In this document: positions 35,188 to 43,142 of the stretch, in pieces | Numbering within the stretch: the first letter of the stretch is position 1 | How the letters are laid out: every line of letters begins with the position of its first letter | Source of the DNA: Flavipsychrobacter stenotrophus | Lineage (GTDB): Bacteria; Bacteroidota; Bacteroidia; Chitinophagales; Chitinophagaceae | Direction: 5' to 3' | Assembly: GCA_945902755.1 (NCBI GenBank) | Contig: CAMDNC010000009.1 | Location: forward strand, 1 to 43,142 | Length of the DNA: 43,142 nt | Made by a program: the position numbers and the translations under genes | Notes under the pieces: generated by a model | What the model was told of the DNA's origin: nothing | Databases searched by the model: none | What the model saw: the letters and a program-made list of their open reading frames with translations, nothing else

Positions 35188-35952
35188 TTATTTTACAGAA
35201 TTTTCGTAGCCAAGTTTCAAATAATCTTTTCTTTTGAGCTCAAAATTCTGACCAAGATACACTTTTCTTACTTGTTCATCGGCGGCCAGTTCTTCAGCAC
35301 TACCAGCTTTCAATATTCTACCTTCGAATAGTAGATATGCCCTATCTGTGATAGATAGTGTTTCCTGTACGTTGTGGTCTGTAATGAGTATGCCTATGTT
35401 TTTGTATTTGAGGGTGGCAACAATACTTTGTATGTCTTCTACAGCAATTGGGTCGATACCAGCAAAAGGTTCATCTAGTAGAATGAACTTTGGATTAACA
35501 GCCAATGCACGAGCAATTTCGGTTCGTCTGCGTTCGCCACCACTTAGCACATCACCGGGGCTTTTGCGTACATGTTGCAATCTGAATTCGTCTAAAAGCT
35601 CTTCCAACTTTTTTTGTTGCTCGGCACGGGTAAGTTTGGTCATTTCCAGCACTGCAGCTATGTTATCAGCTACTGATAGCTTCCGGAAAATAGAGGCTTC
35701 TTGAGGAAGATAACCAATTCCCATTTGGGCACGTTTGTACATTGGAAGCTTAGTAATGTCTTCTTCGTTTAGAAAAACCTGCCCTTTATCTGGTTTTACC
35801 AAACCCACAACCATGTAAAAAGAAGTGGTTTTACCAGCTCCGTTGGGACCTAGTAGACCAACAATTTCGCCTTGGCTTACCTCGAAAGATACATTGTTAA
35901 CGACGGTGCGTTTGCCGTATTGCTTTACGAGGTTTTGAGTGTAAATTTTCAA
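35188..35952 (-). CDS. lptB: LPS export ABC transporter ATP-binding protein
   Basis: The cytosolic ATPase that powers the Lpt machine carrying LPS to the outer membrane; 254 residues. Walker A is GPNGAGKTT (35-43), the signature is LSGGERRR (from 136), Walker B is [20 protein letters not shown] (from 157) and the switch is ITDHN. The start is TTG at 35952, giving [13 protein letters not shown]. The frame runs 13 residues further to another TTG, but a TATTTTTG -7 box (35970-35977) lies in that stretch. The first in-frame ATG lies after Walker A. The C-terminal extension contains [12 protein letters not shown]. Confidence 0.95.
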   Translation of the reverse strand: MKIYTQNLVKQYGKRTVVNNVSFEVSQGEIVGLLGPNGAGKTTSFYMVVGLVKPDKGQVFLNEEDITKLPMYKRAQMGIGYLPQEASIFRKLSVADNIAAVLEMTKLTRAEQQKKLEELLDEFRLQHVRKSPGDVLSGGERRRTEIARALAVNPKFILLDEPFAGIDPIAVEDIQSIVATLKYKNIGILITDHNVQETLSITDRAYLLFEGRILKAGSAEELAADEQVRKVYLGQNFELKRKDYLKLGYENSVK

Positions 35953-35969
35953 AAGAAGTTGTTTATTGA

Positions 35970-35977
35970 CAAAAATA
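35970..35977 (-). promoter_or_regulatory. -7 box TATTTTTG upstream of lptB
   Basis: TAnnTTTG match 17 bases before the TTG start at 35952. It helps to choose that start. Confidence 0.38.
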
Positions 35978-36044
35978 ACAAACAGTGTCAAGTAACAGAC
36001 TGTGTCTGATGTATATTTAACACTTTGACTTAGAGTATGTTTTG

Positions 36045-36980
36045 CTAGTTTTCGTATGTTTTTGGCACCTTAGGGTCTGTGATGATGATGTAATTGCCCA
36101 GCTTTTCGTAATCACTCCATTTTATGTTTGGGAAAGATTCATCGCTGGAAGTAGAAACGATCATTCTTTTAATCTTGGAGTTGTAATTGTAAAGCTGTGT
36201 AGCTACAGCAAACCCTTCATCGCTATGAAATCTACCATTGACATGCAAAACCTTTTTACCCTTGTTTTTTTTCATGTATTTGGTAATTGAATGTGCCATG
36301 GTAGCATCCCATAATGACTGAGCCATTACCATATTAAATCCACCCATCATAGCTGCCATTGAAGGTGCTGCTTTAGCCTTGGAAGTATCATTGGGGGCTG
36401 CTGCTGGGGTATGATCTAGTCCCATGAGCTTTTTATAATATTTCCCACTGGCAGTATCGTAAGGTATGGGTGCGAAGAATTCTTTGTTAGCGGATGGTAG
36501 CATATCTAACGCGTCTTGTCCTTTGCGGCCAGCCAAATTGGTGTAACGTGTAGGTGCATTTGCGCAAATAACATTTAATTTTTTCTGACGGGCAAACTCT
36601 ACCATAGGGCGATAATCGCGGTAGTTACTCCATACTCTTGCATCTTTTTTGAAGTGTTTTTCCTTAATAAACCCTTGAAGGTATTCGTCCATAACAGGTT
36701 GTACATCCCGGTCGAACATCTCGAGAGATAATGCTATTTCATTGCCAAATTTTAGATGAAGCAGTTCGAATATTGAATTTTCAAGATAGTGTGTAACACT
36801 GTCGTTATGCTCCTCTCCAAAGAGTAAAACATCGTAATTGTCCATATCTGATACAATTTCTTTGAGTGATACTTCCTTGCCTAGTTTAACTGAATATATT
36901 TTGTAGTTGCTTTCGGATAATCTATCTTGTGCAGACACCACTATAGGAAATAAGAATAATGATAATATTAATTTCTTCAT
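36045..36980 (-). CDS. ChaN / DUF399-like exported protein
   Basis: A 311-residue exported protein of the ChaN-like (DUF399) family, whose studied member binds haem and is iron-regulated. The start [10 protein letters not shown] gives a signal peptide ending VVSAQD. A longer frame adds 20 residues and loses the signal. Family marks are [16 protein letters not shown] (like GExHx), [18 protein letters not shown] and [13 protein letters not shown]. An Ala/Met-rich segment ([20 protein letters not shown]) precedes [10 protein letters not shown]. It is exported, with no lipobox seen. It starts 10 bases after the cutC stop and is probably translated from the same mRNA. Confidence 0.85.
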   Translation of the reverse strand: MKKLILSLFLFPIVVSAQDRLSESNYKIYSVKLGKEVSLKEIVSDMDNYDVLLFGEEHNDSVTHYLENSIFELLHLKFGNEIALSLEMFDRDVQPVMDEYLQGFIKEKHFKKDARVWSNYRDYRPMVEFARQKKLNVICANAPTRYTNLAGRKGQDALDMLPSANKEFFAPIPYDTASGKYYKKLMGLDHTPAAAPNDTSKAKAAPSMAAMMGGFNMVMAQSLWDATMAHSITKYMKKNKGKKVLHVNGRFHSDEGFAVATQLYNYNSKIKRMIVSTSSDESFPNIKWSDYEKLGNYIIITDPKVPKTYEN

Positions 36981-36990
36981 GTTATTTATA

Positions 36991-37674
36991 TTAGTATTGA
37001 TTTTTATGTAGTGTATTTGCCATTGAATAAACCTCTTCATGGTTGGCGTATTGTGATTCTGTAATGTTTATGATGCCTGAACTATGATATTCTTTTGCGC
37101 CTGTACTAGCTATTAAGGTGTGTAAGTTGGAAGACCTCACTCCACCTCCTGGCATTATAATAATACGATTTCCTGCTTGTTCTATTAAAGCATTTAGTGT
37201 TGCAGCACCATCGGTAGCTGTTTTCTGGAGTCCGGATGTTAGTATTCGTGAGCAGCCGGATTGAATAACGTCTTCTAAAGCTTGAAATGCATCGGGAGTG
37301 CGATCGAAGACCTTGTGGCATGTAACCTGCATTGGATAAGCCCATTCCACTAAGCGCTTTAGATTTTCGGTGTCAATGGCGCTATCAGTTAGTTGAATTC
37401 CTGTAGCTATTCCAACGCACCCCATTTGTTTGAACACCAAAATATCTTGCTTCATAATATCCAGCTCGTGAGTATTGTATACAAAATTACCTCCTCGCGG
37501 CCGAACCATAGGGAAAACGGGTATGGATATGTGTTGTAAAGAGTAAGAGACCAATCCATGAGAGGGAGTAACTCCACCGTCTGCAGGGCTACTACATAGT
37601 TCTATTCTGCCGGCACCTGCATGCATGGCGGTGAAACAAGACTGAATGTTGTATGCGCAAAGTTCTAGTAGCAA
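36991..37674 (-). CDS. cutC: CutC family protein
   Basis: A 227-residue TIM-barrel protein of the CutC family, first linked to copper tolerance, with a molecular role that is still unclear. Marks are GAGRIELCSSPADGGVTPSHGL, VFPMVRPRGGNFVY, CHKVFDRTPDAFQALE and RIIIMPGGGVRSSNL. The start is TTG at 37674 (MLLELCAYN), with a TAG codon directly upstream in frame. The first in-frame ATG would remove the first beta strand. It lies 10 bases before the ChaN-like gene. Confidence 0.93.
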   Translation of the reverse strand: MLLELCAYNIQSCFTAMHAGAGRIELCSSPADGGVTPSHGLVSYSLQHISIPVFPMVRPRGGNFVYNTHELDIMKQDILVFKQMGCVGIATGIQLTDSAIDTENLKRLVEWAYPMQVTCHKVFDRTPDAFQALEDVIQSGCSRILTSGLQKTATDGAATLNALIEQAGNRIIIMPGGGVRSSNLHTLIASTGAKEYHSSGIINITESQYANHEEVYSMANTLHKNQY

Positions 37675-37750
37675 CTAATGGTCATTATAATTTGAGTTAA
37701 AAGTAATGTTATAGTAGTTCATTATCAAGTAAGAAGATAGGGTATTAGGT

Positions 37751-39562
37751 TTATTTTTTTTCAGAGTTAAAGTAATCCCAAACGATTTTTGCTTTGGAAG
37801 CACCGATGACCCTTGTCAATTCTCTTTCTGTAAGAGTTTTTATGTTTTTTACAGATCTGAATTCTTTTAGCAAATCGGTGGCAGTTTTATCACCAATACC
37901 TTGTATGGCTTCTAACTCGTTTTTTATGGTGCCTTTGCTTCTGGTTTGTCTATGAAATGTAATACCGAACCGATGCACTTCATCTCGAATGCGGCGGACT
38001 AACAAATGGGGGGCACTATCATAAGGTAGTTGTAATGGCTCGCTGTCGCCTGGGAAAAATATAGATTCCTCGCGCTTTGCTAAACCGACGATTGTCATTC
38101 GTCCAATCAAACCTAGTTTTTCAATACTTTCCAGAGCCGCACCCAATTGACCTTTGCCTCCGTCTATGATTACTAATTGGGGTAGTGGTTTTTTTTCATC
38201 TGTTAGTCGCTTATATCTCCGGTATACGACTTCACTCATAGATGCAAAGTCGTTGATCCCTTCTACTGTTTTGATGTGGAAATGGCGATATTCTTTGTTA
38301 GCAGCTTGACCATTTTTGAAACATACCATAGCAGCAACTGGGTATGACCCTTGAAAATTTGAGTTGTCGAAGCATTCTATATGAACAGGTAGATCTGGTA
38401 ATTGTAATGCATCTTGCAGCTCCTCAAGCACCTGCATGTATTGTTCGTCAGACTGCTCAGTAAGCATCAGTGATTTTTTCCTTCTTATATCTTCCTTGAA
38501 TATTTCAGCATTTTTAAAACTCAAATCCAGTAACTTTCTTTTGTCGCCAACCTTTGGTATGGTCACTTTTACGTTACTATTGGTGACTTGTACTGGTATT
38601 GGTACTATTACCTCCTCTGCATTACTCTGAAACGTATTTCGTAGACTTTCTAATGCAAGCGACAACACATCGCTTTCCTCTTCGTCCAATATTTTTTCAA
38701 CTACTAGTGTCTTGACGTGTATAATGCTACCCATACAAACCATCATATAATTGACGTAGAAACTATTGTCGTCTGTAAGGATGGTAGCTACATCGAGGTT
38801 GTCGAGTCTAGGATTAACAACTGTTGACTTGCTACTATAGTTTTGTAACGAATCTATTTTAGATTTTAGCACTTGAGCCTTTTCGAATTCTAGTTTTTCG
38901 GCATGTTGCATCATTTCGCTCTTGAGGTAGCGTATGACATCTGCAATGTTGCCCTTTAGAATATGTCTTACCTGCTGTAAATTATTATCATAGTCGGTAG
39001 CAGATTGAAATCCTTGACAAGGACCTTTGCAATTGCCGATATGGTATTCGAGACAAACTTTATACTTTGACTTAGCAAGATTGGCAGGAGATAGATTAAG
39101 GCTACAAGTACGTAAAGGAATGTTTTGTTTAACCATCTCCAACAAATCCTTGACTTGAAGTACACCTGTAAATGGACCTAAGTATTCGGACCCATCTCTT
39201 ATCAGTCTGCGTGTGAGAAAAACTCTAGGGAAAGCTTCTTTTTTGATGACAATATATGGATATGTTTTATCGTCTTTGAGGGCGATGTTGAACCTTGGTT
39301 GAAAATGTTTAATCAGAGAGTTCTCTAGTAAAAAAGCATCGTGTTCAGAGTCTGTCACAGTAAAGTCGAGACTACGGATAAGAGAAACCAATCTTCTGGT
39401 TTTGGTGCTTTCAACGGTTTTATTGAAATAAGAACTCACTCTCTTGCGTAGATCCTTAGCTTTTCCTACGTATAACAGTTCGTTGGAAGCACTATAGTAT
39501 TTATAACAACCAGGATTGTGGGGTATTGTTTTTGAGATTTCGCTAAACTCCTCTTTAGTCAT
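37751..39562 (-). CDS. uvrC: Excinuclease ABC subunit C
   Basis: The nuclease of nucleotide excision repair, 603 residues. The N-terminal GIY-YIG domain (about 14-92: GCYKYYS, LLYVGKAKDLRKRV) makes the 3' cut. A UVR helix for UvrB binding follows (about 205-240, LEFEKAQVLKSKI). The RNase-H-like domain (IECFDNSNFQGSYPVAAMVC; LVIIDGGKGQL) makes the 5' cut. C-terminal helix-hairpin-helix motifs read LEAIQGIGDKTA. It lies 22 bases after the upstream lipoprotein gene. Confidence 0.97.
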   Translation of the reverse strand: MTKEEFSEISKTIPHNPGCYKYYSASNELLYVGKAKDLRKRVSSYFNKTVESTKTRRLVSLIRSLDFTVTDSEHDAFLLENSLIKHFQPRFNIALKDDKTYPYIVIKKEAFPRVFLTRRLIRDGSEYLGPFTGVLQVKDLLEMVKQNIPLRTCSLNLSPANLAKSKYKVCLEYHIGNCKGPCQGFQSATDYDNNLQQVRHILKGNIADVIRYLKSEMMQHAEKLEFEKAQVLKSKIDSLQNYSSKSTVVNPRLDNLDVATILTDDNSFYVNYMMVCMGSIIHVKTLVVEKILDEEESDVLSLALESLRNTFQSNAEEVIVPIPVQVTNSNVKVTIPKVGDKRKLLDLSFKNAEIFKEDIRRKKSLMLTEQSDEQYMQVLEELQDALQLPDLPVHIECFDNSNFQGSYPVAAMVCFKNGQAANKEYRHFHIKTVEGINDFASMSEVVYRRYKRLTDEKKPLPQLVIIDGGKGQLGAALESIEKLGLIGRMTIVGLAKREESIFFPGDSEPLQLPYDSAPHLLVRRIRDEVHRFGITFHRQTRSKGTIKNELEAIQGIGDKTATDLLKEFRSVKNIKTLTERELTRVIGASKAKIVWDYFNSEKK

Positions 39563-39584
39563 TCTGTCACTAAAATTTAAAACC

Positions 39585-40175
39585 TCATCTTATAAATTCA
39601 TATTCTGTAACAGTATGTTTTTTTTCACCAAACATAGGTGTTTCTATTTCCTGTATTTGAATACGCTTCATAGGTTTGTAGTACAGCTTTACTACTTTTT
39701 CATCAAAAATAGTTTTATCGATTGCCTCGATGTAAATACCCCTTACCATTTGATTGTATTGGTCGATAGTGATGAGTAGTTTTCTGGTATAAAGGTCTTC
39801 ATCTAACGCTTCATAGAAAAAGTTTCGAGTATCGTCTTGATTGTCATCAAACTGAGTGAATTTATATTTTCCAAGATTGCTACGGTCGCTAATATCAGTT
39901 TTGAAAAATACTTTGAAAATGCCTCCCCAATTTAGGGTGTCAGAGGTAGTATAACTACTGTCATATTTCCCACTATTGATTCTTACAGTTTTGACAATTA
40001 GAAACGGTTCATTGCTGAAAGTATTCCATTGGTCCAATGCATATTGTCTTACAGAAAAGTAGGTGCCCTGCACTTTGGCATATTCATCGGATATCTCGTC
40101 TTCTTTGCAAGAAGATAAGGCAAGAACAAAAAAAGATAATAATATGGTGAGCGAAAGTTTGTATTTGTGTTTCAC
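39585..40175 (-). CDS. Putative lipoprotein of unknown function
   Basis: A 196-residue protein with a signal segment ending LALSSC, a clear lipobox (lipidated C23). The rest is a beta-rich domain without a family I can name. It contains KFTQFDDNQDDTRNFFYEALDED and WGGIFKVFFK patterns. The start is GTG at 40175, since the next in-frame ATG is far inside. It is 22 bases upstream of uvrC and may be co-transcribed with it. Confidence 0.75.
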   Translation of the reverse strand: MKHKYKLSLTILLSFFVLALSSCKEDEISDEYAKVQGTYFSVRQYALDQWNTFSNEPFLIVKTVRINSGKYDSSYTTSDTLNWGGIFKVFFKTDISDRSNLGKYKFTQFDDNQDDTRNFFYEALDEDLYTRKLLITIDQYNQMVRGIYIEAIDKTIFDEKVVKLYYKPMKRIQIQEIETPMFGEKKHTVTEYEFIR

Positions 40176-40331
40176 GCCCTAAAATTAATAAAGTTGAAGC
40201 TATTTGTGCCAAAGGTTTTGTACATGTTGTGAATACTATTTGAAAAGTAGGTTTTTAATAGATTTATTGGCACTTATACTAATTTATAGATGGTCTACAA
40301 GTGTGCTTGTCAGCACTGTTCAATGGATGTA

Positions 40332-40370
40332 TTATAAAAAAAGCCTTGGCAACAAGGTTGCCAAGGCTAA
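40332..40370 (-). terminator. Rho-independent terminator of the metalloprotease gene
   Basis: A perfect 12-base-pair stem (40342-40353 with 40357-40368) with a 3-base loop. On the minus strand it is followed by an uninterrupted run of T. It lies 23 bases after the stop of the metalloprotease gene. The rest of the 216-base gap (40176-40391) shows nothing else. Confidence 0.88.
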
Positions 40371-40391
40371 TGAAAATCGCGATAATTTCAA

Positions 40392-42935
40392 CTATCCGTT
40401 GGGATCGAGAGATTTTTTAATTCTGTCTGATATGTCCATCAGGTGGTATTTGCTTAGTTTGTCCGAAGTAGCTGGAATGGCGCTGTCTACTTGACGTTTT
40501 AACGCTACAAGCTGAGCTCTAGCTACAGAAACAGCATCAGTGTTCCAAGTATTGTTTTTTATTGTTTGCACAGGTTGGCCGGGTGTAGGTGGTCCGGGAT
40601 TAATGATGCCATCAAGTGCATCAATATATGCTTTTTGTAAGTTCCTACGATAACCATCTATTGTTTTATGAGTTGTCAATTCGCTCCAAACACCATTTTT
40701 TAGGTCATCCATCATTACTTCTAGCGGATAAACGTTTGCAGCACCAAAGCGAGTGGCGCTAATTGACATTCTGTTCAATCTGTTTACAGATAGAAGACTA
40801 TTCAAAATGTTTACCTGCACATTAGTGACCATGTCACTGCTTACAGGGTTATTTATCATGTTGAGGATGTCTTTGTTAACTAGCCATTCTGGTGTTTCGA
40901 AAAGTTGTTTGTTCAGAAAGTCTAAAGCTTCTTTTTGTTTTGCTTTTGGTGTTGGTTCGTACACCACTTCTCCGACTTGTTCCACACTTTTTGGTGACTC
41001 ATATACACCGCCTACATTTTTAAGAACGTGCCCCATATATCTGGTGTACTGCGATACTGCTGCATTATACATCACAGATAAATTTTCATATTTGTCTGCT
41101 TCCTCTTGTGTCCAATCTTTTAGTTTGGGTAGGATGCGCTTTAGATTAAGTATGCCATAGTGGCTTGCGCGAACGTTATTATCACCTAGATCTTCTGTTT
41201 GGGAACGAGGGTCAAATGGATTAGTTTCGGTGCCAAACCACAATCTTGGGTTAGCCTTTAGACTATCATTAACCCATTTATTCACGATAGCCCTATCTGC
41301 TTTCTCGTCAGCCGAAAATGTTGATTTATAGCCCCATTGTATAGCCCATTTGTCATAGTCGCCAATTCTGGGGAACATACCAGGGTCAGTAATTCCGTCT
41401 CCCGGTTGTGCTACGTAGTTGAATCGGGCATAATCCATTATGGATGCTGTATGCCCATGAGCTTCTACCCAAGCTTTATCTCTTAGCAATTCAACTGGAG
41501 TTCTGCTGCTGCTACCCATGTTGTGTCTTAAACCAAGCGTGTGACCCACCTCGTGTGAAGAAACAAATCTTATTAGTTGCCCCATTAATTCATCGTCAAA
41601 CTCCATCCCTCTAGCACGATCGTCAACTGCTGCAGCCTGAACAAAATACCAGTCGTGTACCAGTTTCATTACATTGTGATACCAGCCAATATGACTTTCA
41701 ATAATTTCGCCGCTACGTGGATCATGTACATTTGGGCCGTATGCGTTAGGGATATCAGATGGTAGGTATCTAACAACTGAATACCTAGCATCTTCAAGAT
41801 TCATTGTAGAGTCAGCCTCATTCCACTCTTTACCCATGATAGCGTTTTTAAAACCCGCTCTTTCGAAAGCAACTTGCCAGTCGTTTATACCTTGGATAAG
41901 GAATCTACGCCATTTTTTAGGAGTTGCTGGGTCTATATAATATACAATTGGGTGTTTTGGTTCTACTAATTCGCCACGTTTCCATTTTTCCATGTCTTCG
42001 TCTTTGGCTTCTAGACGCCAACGAACAGCAAAAACCTGTTCTTCAGTTTTTTGTTGTTTATCGTCAAATTTCACGAAATCATCAGCAAAGAAACCAACTC
42101 TAGGATCAAATAGTCTTTTCACCATGGGTACTTTGGGTAAGAGTACAAATGAATTGTTCATTTCGAGGGTGACTGCGCCTGCTACATATGCTGCTGGTAA
42201 AGTAACAGAGGAACCTCTGCCTTGTGGTCCACCGGTAGGTGCAGCAGGTGGAGCAGAGGTAAAAGTGCGAACCACTTTGACCTCGGTATTGATTGGGAAA
42301 GTACTAACAGAAGAAATATAGGTTCTATCTGATACTTGATTGCCCAAATTGAATCTTCGTTTTGTATTGGTGTTGAGACTTACTGGTTGGTTATCACCTT
42401 CGAAGAAGTCACTCACTTCAATAACAACCGTACCTTCATTTTTACCAAAGGCCTTAATATCGAAAGAACGAGCTATAGGATTGAGGTTAGAATTGCTTAC
42501 GGCTTTAAAAATGTCGGTGGTAGAGTCTGCTACACTAATTACCGTAACTACTCGCAAAAAGACTTTATTGTTTGGTCCTTTTTCCCAAATTACGGTGTTA
42601 CGATTTTCCATTTCACCTGCGTAAACACCACCGCCACCAGCTACTTTGCTGTAACGAGTGGTAACTATCATTTCTCTGTTGAGAATAGAGTCTGGTATTT
42701 CGAAATACCATTTATCATCTACTTTATGGATGGTGAACAGGCCTTGCTTAGATATTGCCTTTTCGGTTATTACCTTATTGTATGGTTTTGGGCCTTTTTT
42801 AGAGCTACTACTATCTGATTTGGTAGCTGGGCTAGATGTAATAACACCCCCATTTTCTTTTTTCTTTTTTTTGTTTTTAGCAGTAGCCGAAAGTGCCAAA
42901 CAAGCTACTAATGGCAACACAATGTATCTCTTCAT
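40392..42935 (-). CDS. Exported zinc-dependent metalloprotease (DUF5117-type zincin)
   Basis: An 847-residue exported protein with a signal peptide (1 to about 19). A Lys/Ser-rich linker (20-50) precedes N-terminal DUF5118/DUF5117-like domains (about 50-300). The zincin centre is HEVGHTLGLRH, with H461, H465, H471 as zinc ligands and E462 as base. A metzincin-type Met-turn lies at SIMDY (M500). A helical DUF4953-like C-terminus follows. Bacteroidota carry several of these proteins of unknown substrate. No T9SS sorting domain is seen at the C-terminus, so it is probably periplasmic or outer-membrane associated. It is followed by its own terminator. Confidence 0.9.
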   Translation of the reverse strand: MKRYIVLPLVACLALSATAKNKKKKKENGGVITSSPATKSDSSSSKKGPKPYNKVITEKAISKQGLFTIHKVDDKWYFEIPDSILNREMIVTTRYSKVAGGGGVYAGEMENRNTVIWEKGPNNKVFLRVVTVISVADSTTDIFKAVSNSNLNPIARSFDIKAFGKNEGTVVIEVSDFFEGDNQPVSLNTNTKRRFNLGNQVSDRTYISSVSTFPINTEVKVVRTFTSAPPAAPTGGPQGRGSSVTLPAAYVAGAVTLEMNNSFVLLPKVPMVKRLFDPRVGFFADDFVKFDDKQQKTEEQVFAVRWRLEAKDEDMEKWKRGELVEPKHPIVYYIDPATPKKWRRFLIQGINDWQVAFERAGFKNAIMGKEWNEADSTMNLEDARYSVVRYLPSDIPNAYGPNVHDPRSGEIIESHIGWYHNVMKLVHDWYFVQAAAVDDRARGMEFDDELMGQLIRFVSSHEVGHTLGLRHNMGSSSRTPVELLRDKAWVEAHGHTASIMDYARFNYVAQPGDGITDPGMFPRIGDYDKWAIQWGYKSTFSADEKADRAIVNKWVNDSLKANPRLWFGTETNPFDPRSQTEDLGDNNVRASHYGILNLKRILPKLKDWTQEEADKYENLSVMYNAAVSQYTRYMGHVLKNVGGVYESPKSVEQVGEVVYEPTPKAKQKEALDFLNKQLFETPEWLVNKDILNMINNPVSSDMVTNVQVNILNSLLSVNRLNRMSISATRFGAANVYPLEVMMDDLKNGVWSELTTHKTIDGYRRNLQKAYIDALDGIINPGPPTPGQPVQTIKNNTWNTDAVSVARAQLVALKRQVDSAIPATSDKLSKYHLMDISDRIKKSLDPNG

Positions 42936-43142
42936 GTTAGAATTGCTGTAAGTTAGGCATGTAATATAATAATGAATACCGATTTTTCAACCAATATTCA
43001 CCAACTACTACTCAAAATCACCTTATTATCATAAATGGCAATAAATGAGAACAGACACAGTTGTAGGTCTGAGATGGTAAGATGTATTGATACTTATGGG
43101 TGGGCAAAAATGATATTATGAAAGTGTAACTGCTGTTTAGTC

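Overview
The window looks like a chromosomal segment of a Bacteroidota bacterium, probably from the Chitinophagaceae or a nearby family. The grounds are a very large secreted subtilisin with a C-terminal type IX secretion sorting domain, MlaEFD, GH3 and DUF399/ChaN proteins of the Bacteroidota type, several TAnnTTTG -7 promoter boxes, a general lack of Shine-Dalgarno sequences, and moderate to low GC. No rRNA, tRNA, insertion sequence, prophage or CRISPR array was seen.

Layout, left to right. Positions 1-552 hold a diverged non-coding tandem repeat with an exact 226-base period. Next come a GC-richer acyl-CoA transferase/hydrolase gene (-), the mlaE-mlaF-mlaD lipid transport operon (+) and a universal stress protein (+). 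A glycolytic block on the minus strand has gap and pgk separated by a two-gene AT-rich cassette, a RecF/OLD-like ATPase plus a putative PD-(D/E)XK nuclease. Then follow rimO and der (-), recR (+), a DAO-type oxidoreductase and dapF (-), folK, a DUF3887-beta-lactamase-fold hydrolase and a VOC protein (+), mtgA (-), a His-rich small membrane protein and hldD (+), a 1872-residue T9SS subtilisin (-), a CPA2 antiporter and a lipoprotein (+). A three-gene sugar cluster follows (+): a transaldolase-CBS fusion, a KdsC-like HAD phosphatase and kdsB. The right end is mostly minus strand: an Ldh_2 dehydrogenase, GH3, lptB, a ChaN-like protein, cutC, uvrC, a lipoprotein and a zincin metalloprotease.

Much of the window serves the envelope: MlaEFD (phospholipid traffic), HldD (heptose), KdsB and its partners (Kdo-type sugar), LptB (LPS export), MtgA and DapF (peptidoglycan), plus two large exported proteases. 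The most unusual item is the gene at 29443-30456. It carries a TalC/FSA-type transaldolase barrel joined to a pair of CBS domains that closely resemble those of arabinose-5-phosphate isomerase (KdsD/KpsF), and it sits directly before a divergent KdsC-like phosphatase and CMP-Kdo synthetase. This suggests that an aldolase/transaldolase has replaced the isomerase domain in supplying a Kdo-type precursor. The second candidate is the ATPase-nuclease pair between gap and pgk, which looks like a defence module.
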